From Chlorella sorokiniana (lineage: Eukaryota; Chlorophyta; Trebouxiophyceae; Chlorellales; Chlorellaceae), in assembly GCA_025917655.1 (NCBI GenBank), contig CP084608.1, forward strand, positions 2,583,501-2,647,500: a DNA stretch of 64,000 bases, given 5' to 3'. Positions 32,185-41,923 of this stretch are shown here, piece by piece. Below the pieces are notes generated by a model that saw nothing but the letters and a program-made list of their open reading frames with translations, was not told the origin of the DNA and did no database searches. Made by a program: the position numbers and the translations under genes. The stretch's first letter is position 1. The number at the start of each line of letters is the position of its first letter.

Positions 32185-34893
32185 ATGTCTTCCTCTCCTT
32201 CCTCTAGTCCGCTGTTGCAAAAGCAGCAATGGATGCTGGTGTTCGCGGGAGCCACGGCAGCCAGCGTACTGCCGGCCCTGTGGCGCCGCCTGCGGTGGCG
32301 TGGCGGCAGCGCAGCAGCGGCGGCCGCTGCCGACCCCACTCGCAGCACCACTTCGTCGGCTGGCGGCGGCACGGGCGCTTATGAGACACGCCGGGCTGTG
32401 GATGAGTACCTCCAATTCCACTATGGGCGGCCAGAGGAAATCCTGCCGTACGATGTAGGGCCCAAGGTGGGAGGGTCGCTGAGGGCAGCGTCGCACCCGC
32501 TCGGGGCACAAGCTTCCTAGCAGCCTGCAGCGCATGCAGCACCCCAACATACGCATGCAGGCGGTGTAGGGCATAGTGTGCACCATTTAGTAAAAAGGAA
32601 CGGGAAAGTGAGGCACGCCACGGCACACCACTCCATTCCTGAGCCGGGGGGGTGCGCCGCAAAGTTGGCGGTTGGGACACCGGCGGGGATTGACCCCTGC
32701 CCCAGAGTCAGAAGTACCACGCACGTTTTCTAATCATCACCCGCCACCCCCACCCCCACTTCCCCCGCGCAGGACGCCCTGCGCTTCACCGAAGAGCTGG
32801 CTCTGCTGTGCGAGCGGCACTGCGCTGCGCTGAGGGACTTCACGGGTGAGCGGGAGGCAGCAGGGGAGCGGGGCCCCCTGCAGTGCTGTGTGCCGGGCCA
32901 TGCAGGTGTGCAGGGGCTCCCTCCTCCAGCAGCTTGCTTGCCGTGCCACGCAGCTGCCACGTGTTGCCTGCATGCTCTCCCGAGAGCAGCGCCATGCCGC
33001 GGCTCGGCGACCCCACCTGTCCCCTCGACTTGCCCCACACCACCTTTGATTACCGCTGCCATCCCTCACCTGCAAACCCTTCCCTCGCCCCCACCCCCAG
33101 GCGAGCGTGAGGAGGCCACCGTTCTGGACGTGGGCTGCGCCGTGGGGGCGCCTCCTTCCACCTGGCCCGCGCCTTCCCACACGTGCTGGGCCTGGACTAC
33201 TCCCAACACTTTGTGGCCGCGGCTAATGTGCGCCCGGGGTTGGGGGGACGGAGGGGTGGGGGCCGGTGGCGGCATAAGTACATGTGTGTGTGGTGTGTGT
33301 GTGTGGTTGGGGGGTGAGCCTGCTGAGTTGCAACTGTCGTGTGCCGTTGCGCTGCTGGAGCGCCACTGCAGCGCTGGCCCGCTGCTGCCACCAAGGCCCC
33401 TCCCAGTTGGGCCTTCGCCGCCCCTCGCGCGCGCCTGTCACTCCCATCCCGCCTTGCGCCTGCACAGACGATGAAGGAGCGAGGGTGGATGCGGTACACC
33501 GCCGTGGAGGAGGGTGAGCTGACGGTGGAGCGCACCGCCGTCGTGGCGGACGACGTGGACCGCAGCCGTGTGCGCTTCATGCAGGTGGGAGCCGCCTGCT
33601 GCACACCGTGTCCGCTGCGCGTAGTGGTTCTGTGTCCTTGTTGCAAATGCGGGTGGTTCGATTGTGTTGTGTGGGTGGGGGTGGCGGCGGTGTGTCAGCC
33701 AGTGTGTGACGCTTGCTCACACACCCAGTCAGCAGCGCAGAAAGTCCCACGCCTTTCGCTCTCCTCTGTTATCCACAGGCGGCAGGTCTCATGCTTGTGC
33801 GCTATGTTCCTGCGCTGCCGCTCGCGACGTGCAGCGCTGGGGCAGCCATAGGTGCCGCCAGTCACCTTGCCTTGCCGCCCCTCCCTCCGTGCAGGGTGAC
33901 GCGTGCAGCCTGCCTGCCAGCCTGGGGCCCGTGGATGCAGGTGAGCAGCTGCTGCCCCTGCTGTGCATGTCGTGCACCTGCTCTGACCTCTCTCGGCAAA
34001 CCAAGACCCGTGCTGGCCTCTGCCACAGTCCAGCCGTTGCGCCCTTGCCTCCTCAACCCTTCCTGGCCCCCGCATAGCACCGTCCCCGCCCACCCCCTTC
34101 AATCCGCTTGCAGTGCTTGCCGCCAACTTGCTGTGCCGCCTGCCAGACCCAAATGCGTTCCTGGAGCGCCTGCCGTCGCTTGTCAAGCCCGGCGGGGTGA
34201 GCCGCTGCATGACCACCCCGCCCCTCACTCACTCTCCCTGTGCTTCTTGACTGCGTGTCTCCTCACTGGTGTGCCATTACTCGACACTTGCGATGATTCG
34301 CTGATTAGTGTGCTGCATCCGCGCTGATCCGACCCCAAAACGCCTGCCCTACCGCCGCCACACCCCAGGTGCTGGTGCTGGTGAGCCCTTACAGCTGGCT
34401 GCCGGCATGGACGTCGCGCGACAGGTGGCTGGGAGGCTTCCACGGCAAGGTGAGGCAGCAGGCCTGCACGCAGCTCCAGTTGCGTTGCCCCCTGCTGGCC
34501 CCTCCACATGCTGCCTCACCTGTTGGAGCTGCTGCTTCCTTGGCCGTGTGATGAAGCTGCCCCCTGGCCCCCCGGCCGATCGACGAACATGCTGCCATCG
34601 CACATTTGCGCAGGATGGCAAAGCAGTGCAGTCTGCAGATGCACTCAAGGCGCTGCTGGCAGGTGGGAGGGGCGGCGGGAAGCCGCGGTGCCGCCTGCGC
34701 TGGGCGTCTGCCGCCGCCGCTGTTGCCCTCGCACTTGATGCAGCTGCACAGCTGTCCGTCCAGGACTGTGTTTCTGTGTCGCTGCAGCACATTTTGAGCT
34801 GGTGGAGGAGCGGGACCTGCCCTTCCTGATTCGTGAGCATCGCCGCAAGTTCCAGTGGGGGTCTCTCACGCGCTGGTCTGGCGGCGCAAGTGA
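32185..34893 (+). CDS. SAM methyltransferase, 4-mercaptohistidine N1-methyltransferase type (OvoA C-terminal domain), membrane-anchored
   Basis: Nine exons: 32185-32466, 32773-32845, 33101-33227, 33468-33584, 33895-33940, 34114-34196, 34369-34449, 34614-34662, 34788-34893. The start MSSSPSSSP leads into a hydrophobic stretch (WMLVFAGATAASVLPALW) and an Arg patch, a likely signal anchor. The rest matches the family that N-methylates 5-thiohistidine in ovothiol synthesis: EYLQFHYGRPEEILPYDVGP, VLDVGCAVGAS (SAM motif I), VLGLDYSQHFVAAAN, VEEGELTVERTAVV, GDACSLPASLGPVDAV, LAANLLCRLPDPNAFLERLP, GGVLVLVSPYSWLP, FLIREHRRKFQWGVSHAL. OvoA proteins normally carry a DinB/FGE sulfoxide synthase in front; none is fused or seen here. 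One base is missing in the G runs at 33144-33148 and 34857-34861; the second restores the natural stop at 34891-34893. Confidence 0.88.
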
Positions 34894-35342
34894 GGCGCTC
34901 CGGGCAGCAGGGCGCAACCCGTATGCAGTGCCAGCATGTTATGTACGGAAGCAGGTGTGACAAAACTTAACACGCCGGGTGTCAATGTGACCGCACACCG
35001 CGGGAGCTTCACGCTGAGTTGCCGAGGGCGCTGACCTGACCGGGGTGGGCGGGCGGCAGCGCCAGCGTGCAGCAGCCTAGCCGCTGTTCCGCAGGGCGAC
35101 ACCGCCCGAAAGCACGTGAGCGACATCACAAAGGAGCTCGGATGCAACAGCGCCCCAAATGCGTCCAGTTTGGAGCGAAAATGGTAGATGCTGCTGTGCC
35201 CTGCTGTGGTAGGTATACTTGCTCTGCGCACTCTAAACGCGGATCTATGTGCATGCGCCCCGTTCTGCAATTGTTCGGAGTCATTGGGAGACGTCTACAT
35301 CGGCACCTGCTTTTTGTGTAGCCAAGCGCCGGCCAAGCAACC
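34894..35342. promoter_or_regulatory. Intergenic region upstream of repeat protein A
   Basis: About 450 bases between the methyltransferase stop and the ATG of repeat gene A. Expected to contain the methyltransferase 3' UTR and the promoter of gene A. No TGTAA, TATA box or gene could be picked with confidence. Confidence 0.4.
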
Positions 35343-36705
35343 ATGCAGACTGCGCTCCAGCTTTCCCGCGCTCCCTTCGTGGCCCCCGCGCCAGCGTGAG
35401 CCGCTCTGGCCGCCAGCAGGTGAGGCACAGCGGAGGGTGTGGCGGGATAACATGCAGCCACCCTTCCTGCGCCGGGCCCACGCCGCTGCTGGCGCTGGCA
35501 GCAGCATCCGGGCGGCCGGATCGGCTCGAGTGTTTCTCAGGCATCTTTCTGCTGGCCCTTGCCTCTATTATTTTGATTTGTGACACTGCTGGCCCAGGTC
35601 CACCGTCAACTCACGGCTTTCTCCTTCCTGCCCCTCCTCCTACAGCGCCTGCAGGTGCGCGCCTATGGCGCCGCTGCCACCCAGCTGTCCCCTGAGCAGC
35701 AGGCCTTCCTGGAGCGCAAGCGCCAGAGCAGCAACTCCCCCGCCCCTGCGGCCGCCCCTCGGGTGGGTATCCAGTCCACAGAACGGGGCCTCGCTCTGTT
35801 GCGTTACCTGATGGCCTGCAACCAAACAGACACCGGCCCGGGCAGGCCACAACTTGGGATCCCTGCCTCATCTGCTGCCTCTCTGCGCTCCCCCTCCCGC
35901 CCTGCAGGGCCGCAGCGCTGCCTCGCCCGCTGGTGGCCTGAGCGCCGAGCAGCGGGAGTTCCTGGAGCGCAAGCGGCGCGAGTCCTCCGTGTCTGCCGCC
36001 CCCGCCCGACCCGCGGCCGGAGCGCCCCCGCGCCCCCGGCCCGCCGCGCCACCAGCTCTCCCCCTGCTGCCCGCCCCGCCTCCACCCCCGCCCCCTCCGC
36101 CTACAGCGCCCCCGCCCCCTCTGGCGGCCTGAGCGCCGAGCAGCGGGACTTCCTGGAGCGGAAGGCTCGCGAGACCAGCCGCTCCCCCGCCCCCGCCCCC
36201 ACCCGTGGTCGCTCTGCTGTGTCCGCCCGCCCGGCCCGCCCTTCGGCTCGCCCCGCCAGCCGCACCCGGCCCCGGCCTCCTACAGTGCGCCCTCCAACGA
36301 CCCCGCCTCCTACAACCCGCCTTCCTCCAACAGCGGTGCCGCCGGCCTGAGCGCCGAGCAGCGGGAGTTCCTGGAGCGCAAGGCTCGCGAGACCAGCCGC
36401 TCCCCCGCCCCCGCCCCCACCCGCGGCCGCTCTGCGGTGTCCTCCCGCCCGGCCCGGCCCTCGGCCCGCCCCGTGTCCAACTCCGCTGGCGCCTCCTCTC
36501 TGAACTCCAGCTACGCGTCCCCGCCCCTTCTGGCGGCCTGAGCGCTGAGCAGCGCGCTTTCCTGGAGCGCAAGTCGTCTGTCAGCCGCTCGCCCGCCCCT
36601 GCGGCCCGCGGCCGCTCTTCTGCCCCCTCCAGCAACGGCTCGGCCGCTGGCCTGAGCGCTGAGCAGCTGGCGTTCCTGGAGCGCAAGAGGCAGGGCATGC
36701 GATGA
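35343..36705 (+). CDS. Plastid-targeted basic repeat protein A (candidate pyrenoid Rubisco linker)
   Basis: Three exons: 35343-35419, 35646-35762, 35908-36705. The start MQTALQLSRAPFVAP plus SVSRSGRQQ|RLQVRAYGA looks like a chloroplast transit peptide (Ser/Arg-rich, no acids, VRA cleavage-like site). The mature protein has six copies of a helix, LSAEQREFLERK or close variants, at about 35678, 35938, 36129, 36347, 36538 and 36652. They are joined by basic, Ser/Pro/Ala-rich disordered spacers (SRSPAPAPTRGRSAVSARPA). Spacing is about 73, 64 and 38 residues in the last three. It ends FLERKRQGMR. Acidic residues sit almost only in the helices, so overall pI should be high. At least two one-base frame breaks are needed (run 35383-35387; around 36030-36110). 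I know no enzyme domain here. Repeat length, basicity, disorder and plastid leader fit EPYC1-like Rubisco linkers; that role is inferred. Confidence 0.7.
35678..36690 (+). repeat. Six LSAEQxxFLERK repeat units, gene A
   Basis: Helix codons start at about 35678 (variant QLSPEQQAFLERK), 35938, 36129, 36347, 36538 and 36652. The DNA core CTGAGCGCCGAGCAGCGG is nearly invariant. The first two units sit alone in exons 2 and 3, the others in one long exon, as expected from unit duplication inside exon 3. Confidence 0.85.
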
Positions 36706-37544
36706 GCGCCACTGCTACTCCCGCCAACCACAGCCCACGATGTTCGCCATCTGAGCAGGCGCACAAAACCCTAGCAGGGCTGTGAGCTGCTGGCTGCGCT
36801 AGGCGTGAAGCGGCGCACTGTGCACGCGGCCGTCCCTCCTCCCCGCTTGGATGTGCCTTTTGCACCAGGCACCGAGATTCCCCAGTTCCACCATTGTTTT
36901 GTCCACATGCAAGCCGCCGGTTACCTCAGCACCTGCACAAACGAACCCCGGCCCTTCATTCTTTGATGATTGATCAGCGGCGGCGTTTGCTGCCTGGCCT
37001 TTGCATTTTTCCCGCAGCCCCAGTTTGTCCTTGCAACGAATGCCTCGTTGTTTCAGCACTGTACCCTCCATCGCTTCCCCGCACAGCAAACTCATGATTT
37101 CATGAACTGACATGAATGGCATGTGACATGTCCCACGGTCAAGTCCTTCTGCAAGCCAGAACTCCATTGAAGAATGCGATGTTCTGTGGCAGTGGATGTT
37201 ACCTGTTCCTTCGGACAGCCTTGGCGTTGTCTTTCAAGGCCATGGACGTCAGCCTGGGCAACGCGGCCGCCGGCAGGGCGCAAGCGGCGGCAGCCCCTTG
37301 GCAGGCACTGGCTGTCGTGAGGCGCTTGCCGCCGCTTAAACTCTCCTGAAAGAGTATTAAGTGGCTTTTTGTTGCAGCAATGGCAATCCGTGCACGGAGA
37401 TGGGCGGGGCGAGCAGATGAGGATGTCCACGTTGGAGGAGTTCTGGGAGAGGTGTTCATGGGCCGCCAGCGCCCCTACGCTACCATCACTGGGAGTTTGG
37501 GATCCTATATAGCAGCGGCGTGCTTTTCCGCCAGTGCAAGCCGC
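36706..37544. promoter_or_regulatory. Intergenic region between repeat genes A and B
   Basis: About 840 bases, lower in G+C than the flanking genes. It contains a cluster of five CATG tetramers at 37093-37130 and a TATA-like TATATA at 37506-37511 shortly before the proposed ATG of gene B. No gene seen. I found no TGTAA for gene A. Confidence 0.45.
37506..37511 (+). promoter_or_regulatory. TATA-like box upstream of repeat gene B
   Basis: CCTATATAG in a G/C-rich setting, 34 bases before the proposed ATG at 37545. The spacing would give a very short 5' UTR, so either transcription starts just before the ATG or the true start codon lies elsewhere. Confidence 0.35.
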
Positions 37545-39354
37545 ATGCAGGCATCCATTCGCTGACTTCCCCGGCCGCCCTTGCGGCCCGCCGCTCCGGC
37601 GCTGCCCATGCGCCCCGGGTGAGCCTCCTTTCATTGCATGATGGCATTTGGGCTCCATCGTGGGACTGGGCTAGGGAGGACTCCTAGCCATTGACGCCAG
37701 CCTGCACACGCGCCTCAGCGGCTTGATTCGTTTCACAATAATAACTACATGTCTCTACAGCATCGGAGATGGGCTGTCCTTAGTCGCCGAAATCTGAGGC
37801 TCCTGCTGACGCCGGGGCACCAAGCACCACAAGCGCGCCGCTGCTGCCCCTGAAGCCCCCTCGCTGTGTGTTCCTGGTTGCTTTCAGCGCCTGCGCGTGG
37901 CGGCTGTCGCCATCGACACGTCCCGCCTGTCTGCTGAGCAGCTGGCCTTCCTGGAGCGCAAGCGTCAGTCCAGCGGCTCCCCCGCCCCGGCCCCCTCTCG
38001 GGTGCGCTGCGTGCAGCTCGGCAGGCACAGTTGCTGCCGAGGCCTGGCTTGTTGTTCTGCCTGCGCGGTGATGGCTATGCTGTAGCCTACCTGCCCTGCC
38101 CCGTGCTATGCACATGGAAATGCGCCGCCACTGGAACCTGCTGGCAGTCTGAGTGCCGCTGCCGTCGTGCGCCTGCCCTGCCTCGCAGGGCCGCAGCTCG
38201 GTCCCGGCTGCCTCTGCTGGTGGCCTGAGCGCCGAGCAGCAGGCGTTCCTGGAGCGCAAGCGCCGCGAGGCTTCCTCCTCCCCAGCCGCAACCCCGGCTC
38301 GGGTAAGCGCCACCTATCTCCTCCTTGACTCAGTGGTTGCAACGGTGCTTGGGCCAGTGCCCTCCAAGCCGCTCATTAGCAGCGGTTTGCCCGCTCTTCC
38401 TGTCCTGCTGTGTGCGGGTTGTACAAATTCTGATCTGTAACACAACCACCAGCTTCTTGCGGGCTTCCTGCAGGGTCGGAGCTCTACCCCTGCCCGCGGT
38501 CGCAGCCCCGCGCTTCGCCCTGCCAGCGCACCGCCTTCCAGCAGCCCCACCTCTTACAATCCTCCCTCCTCCAACAGCGGTGCTGGCGGCCTGAGCGCCG
38601 AGCAGCGGGAGTTCCTGGAGCGCAAGGCTCGCGAGACCAGCCGCTCCCCGCCCCCGCCCCCACCCGCGGCCGCTCTGCGGTGTCCGCCCGCCCGGCTCGC
38701 CCCACCAGCCGCGCCCCTGCCCCGGCCTCCTACAGTGCACCCTCAAGCAACCCCACCTCTTACAACCCGCCTTCTTCCAACAGCGGTGCCGCCGGCCTGA
38801 GCGCCGAGCAGCGGGACTTCCTGGAGCGCAAGGCTCGCGAGACCAGCCGCTCCCCCCCCCCCGCCCCCACCCGTGGTCGCTCTGCTGTGTCCGCCCGCCC
38901 TGCTCGCCCTTCGGCTCGCCCCGCCAGCCGCACCCCGGCCCCGGCCTCCTACAGTGCGCCCTCCAACGACCCCGCCTCTTACAACCCGCCTTCCTCCAAC
39001 AGCGGTGCCGCCGGCCTGAGCGCCGAGCAGCGGGAGTTCCTGGAGCGCAAGGCTCGCGAGACCAGCCGCTCCCCCGCCCCCGCCCCCACCCGCGGCCGCT
39101 CTGCGGTGTCCACCCGCCCCGCGCGTCCTGCCAGCCGCACCCCAACCTCGGCTGCCCGCCCCTCCAGCAGCGCCCCCGCTGGCGGCCTGAGCGCTGAGCA
39201 GCGTGCTTTCCTGGAGCGCAAGTCGTCTGTCAGCCGCTCGCCCGCCCCTGCGGCCCGCGGCCGCTCTTCTGCCCCCTCCAGCAACGGCTCGGCCGCTGGC
39301 TTGAGCGCCGAGCAGCTGGCGTTCCTGGAGCGCAAGAGGCAGGGCATGCGGTGA
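37545..39354 (+). CDS. Plastid-targeted basic repeat protein B (paralogue of A, candidate Rubisco linker)
   Basis: Four exons: 37545-37618, 37888-38001, 38189-38302, 38474-39354. Exon 2 opens RLRVAAVAIDTSRLSAEQ, aligned with RLQVRAYGAAATQLSPEQ of gene A. The leader MQASI...LTSPAALAARRSGAAHAPR is transit-peptide-like but needs one inserted base, so the start is tentative. Seven helix units (LSAEQREFLERK type) start at about 37927, 38225, 38591, 38797, 39016, 39187 and 39301. Spacers carry TSYNPPSSNSGAAG and SRSPAPAPTRGRSAVSARPA. One base is missing near 38647-38650; the reading frame from there to the stop is intact. The end FLERKRQGMR and the last 115 bases are almost identical to gene A. One unit more than A and the conserved exon structure indicate tandem gene duplication. 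No known domain; Rubisco binding in the pyrenoid is an inference from architecture. Confidence 0.75.
37927..39340 (+). repeat. Seven LSAEQxxFLERK repeat units, gene B
   Basis: Units at about 37927, 38225, 38591, 38797, 39016, 39187 and 39301. Spacing in the long exon is 206, 219, 171 and 114 bases. The 219-base unit (38797 to 39016) is almost identical to the gene A unit starting at 36129. The 114-base final unit is shared by both genes. Confidence 0.85.
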
Positions 39355-40540
39355 GCAGCTTCAGCGCCTTTCAGCACCCACGAGAAGATGAAGCCCCGTC
39401 TGGCGTATTGGCCACTGTGTGCTCTGTCGCGCTTCTTGGCCTAGCACTGCCCCACACCCAGCATTTCATGTAGCCCCCTGCTGGCGCTGCCCCAGCAGGC
39501 GCCCGCCCCCGCCAATGCCTGTGTGTGCGCCTTGCTTTGCCACCCCGCCGCGCCTGTAGAAGCGATGCCGAATCTGTCTTTGCCATGCCAGTTTTGTAGG
39601 CTCCACGCCCTAAGTCCCATCCCTCCATTCTTGCCTTTTCTCCTTTTTCGTCTTAGTCGCTCGCCACTCATTGAGCATGCCACAGTGGCAGCACAACACC
39701 GTGCAGCTCGATGTTGTTTCTGGGGACCTTGGCTCTCTCCCTCCACTCCTGTCCATAGCCTGCCTTTTATTTGGCTGTCATGCAGCCCTGCGTGTTTGCT
39801 GCTGCCCATCATTCTTTGCACCACCCCACAGCCGGGCGGTGCTTGCGGCCTCCTCGGTGTCGCCTGCTGCCTGAAGCACACGTGTAAGAGACAAGGCGCA
39901 CGCAATCAAAGCTACATTGGCGCGGCAAGACACTGATATGGATAGCTGTCACTTTGGAACGACGTCAGACTTGCGGCTTCATTTGCGGCTGACTATTGAC
40001 GCATCAGCATGCGGATGCATCTGTGGTCGTGCACCGCATGCGGGGAAAGGGAAGTCGTGCTCATTGCAGCAGGCCTGCTGCCTTCGCGGTTGTCGTGCCA
40101 ATTCTTGCCTTAACATTCCTGAACCGAACTGTCGCAAAGAGGCGGTTTGGGCATCAGCAGGCCCTTCGGGTGGACGTCAAGACCGTGCCCGTGCAATCTA
40201 GCTATGCCGCTAAGGGTTTTGCAGTGTCTATATCACATCTAACAATAAAATTTGCGACAATCCGCAGGAAACCCAATGGGCTGCCGGGAGGAAGCACTTC
40301 CACAGCCAAGGCTCCACCGGTGCACTTTTTCACTCCTTTTCAGCTTGCCTTTCTTCGCTGCTCTGAGCCTGAGTAGGTATGCAGAGTGCACATAGTTCAC
40401 CTCAAAGGCGATGCCATCCCCGGTCGGTCACCTTTCCGTCCCAGTACCGCGCGGTTTCGTGATGAGGCGTACCCGAGAGCGCGGCCTGCACTCACTTCCA
40501 TGTCGTCGGGCTTGCGTTGAGGCTACCTTCTCGCAAGCTT
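39355..40540. other. 3' UTR of repeat gene B and intergenic region
   Basis: About 1.2 kb. The TGTAA at 39883-39887 marks a 3' UTR of about 530 bases. Beyond it the DNA is less G/C-rich. An open plus-strand frame at 39996-40376 contains a hydrophobic stretch, but I could not support it as a gene. Confidence 0.45.
39883..39887 (+). terminator. TGTAA poly(A) signal, repeat gene B
   Basis: Chlorophyte-type TGTAA in GTGTAAGAG, 529 bases after the stop at 39354, with no other TGTAA before it on this strand. Confidence 0.6.
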
Positions 40541-41923
40541 GCGACAGTCTGGCATCCAGCGGCCGTGCCGCTCACGCAAGGCTTTGAAGTTGACTTCGAA
40601 CTCTTGCGCTCACTGGCGCTGTCCTCGCTGCGGCTCCTCTCCAAGCGCAGCTTCCTGCCACGCTTCTGGTGAGCGGCCCGCCGGCTCCATGCCTTGGTTG
40701 CACGGCCACCGTGAGAACTGTTCCCTTGGTCGCGGCTACCTCTAGGCGGCTGCAACCGGCAACTTTGAAGCCCATGGACATGTCACAGTGTCCTTCGTGG
40801 GTAGCTGGTGCCGCAGAAGCCACGGGACCCGTTGTGACTACTGGCCGGCGGCCTCGCCGACAGCGGCCTAATCGGCCTGTTTGCAAGCCGCCTTCACTGC
40901 TGCCTGTGCTTCACCATGACGTCTTCGCACCCCGCAGGCACCTTCCCGTCTTTAATGGCTCTTCGCTACGTCAGCCTCTGCCAGCAGCACTCCAACTCCC
41001 AGACCTCCGGACCCCAGGCTGTGGCGCCTTACCTCATGCCACCCCCAGCCGCCATGCCGGGCCCGTCCCTGCCAACCCGTCGCTGCTTCACGACAGCGGC
41101 TCACTGGAATCCACCAGCACAGCCGAAGCACCATCCTGCCGCAAGCGCCCGCTTGAGAGCCGCAATGGTGAGGCGCCGCCCAACAGGGAGGTGGTGCTAC
41201 CTTGCATCGCGGCGCACCCGCCATCACTGCTTGCCCAGGGGGGTGGAGCCGTGGTGTGGGCTGCATGCACTGGTACAACAGCTCTGCAGCCGGAATATAT
41301 TCTTGTTTGCTGGCCAGCATGTGCCCACCCGTGGTGCAACGCCAGAGGTGCTGGCCTGTCCACTGAATCTTGCCCTTCCATCTACCTGCAGGAGCCTTCA
41401 AGCGTGTGCGGCCTAACCCGGCGCACCGACTTGCAGCAGAGCTGCCGCCCTGGGAAAAGGCTGTGGCGTCCGCCAAGGCCTGCTGGACCGCCGCAGTGGC
41501 GGTGGCAGAGGCGGGCTCTGCTCGGCGCCAGGCAGCAGCGTCACCCCTGCCTGCCTCGCAGCCCAGCCGCGCAAGCTGCAGCGGTGGCGGGTCCTTCCTC
41601 TGTTCTCTTGCTTCGGACAGCACCAGCGGTGCAGACTCCGCCCGGCCACTGCTTCCACAGCTGCTGCCGCAACACCTTGCGACCCCGCCGACGTGCTTGC
41701 AGCAGAGGCCTGGCTGCTGTCTTGGGCGGATGCCAAGCTGGCAGCGGCGCTGCTGCCGCGCCTGCAGGCGCTTGCAAACCCCAGCACGGCGGCCGTTGCC
41801 AGGCCGCTGCCGCCGCCGCGGTCAGCCCTTTTCCGGCGCGGCCTGACCCTCATCGAGTCTGGAATGGCGGGCAGCGAGGTTGCTGAGCTGGCTGTTGCCC
41901 GCTCTTTTCTCTCCACCTTTTGA
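40541..41923 (+). CDS. Unrecognised protein (start and some exons unresolved)
   Basis: I do not recognise this gene. A coding-like exon ends at 40668 (GTGAGC donor) with ATVWHPAAVPLTQGFEVDFE and LLRSLALSSLRLLSKRSFLP. Downstream the frame from about 40744 reads RLQPATLKPMDMSQ, a Pro/Ser-rich stretch, then CRKRPLESRN up to about 41165. Another exon, opening near 41391, reads FKRVRPNPAHRLAAELPPWE and AVASAKACWTAAVAVAEAG. The last part (LAAEAWLLSWADAKLAAALL, SALFRRGLTLIESGMAGSEV) stops at 41921-41923. The basic KRPLE/FKRVRP patches could be nuclear signals. Frame changes between pieces may be introns or lost bases. The start codon is not found; the given start is the first base of the recognised exon frame. 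Confidence 0.35.

Noticed and set aside
39996-40376. Plus-strand frame with a hydrophobic stretch and no stop for about 125 codons
   Set aside because: No recognisable motif, no splice link to neighbours and no clear start context. It could be a first exon of the next gene, but I cannot support it.
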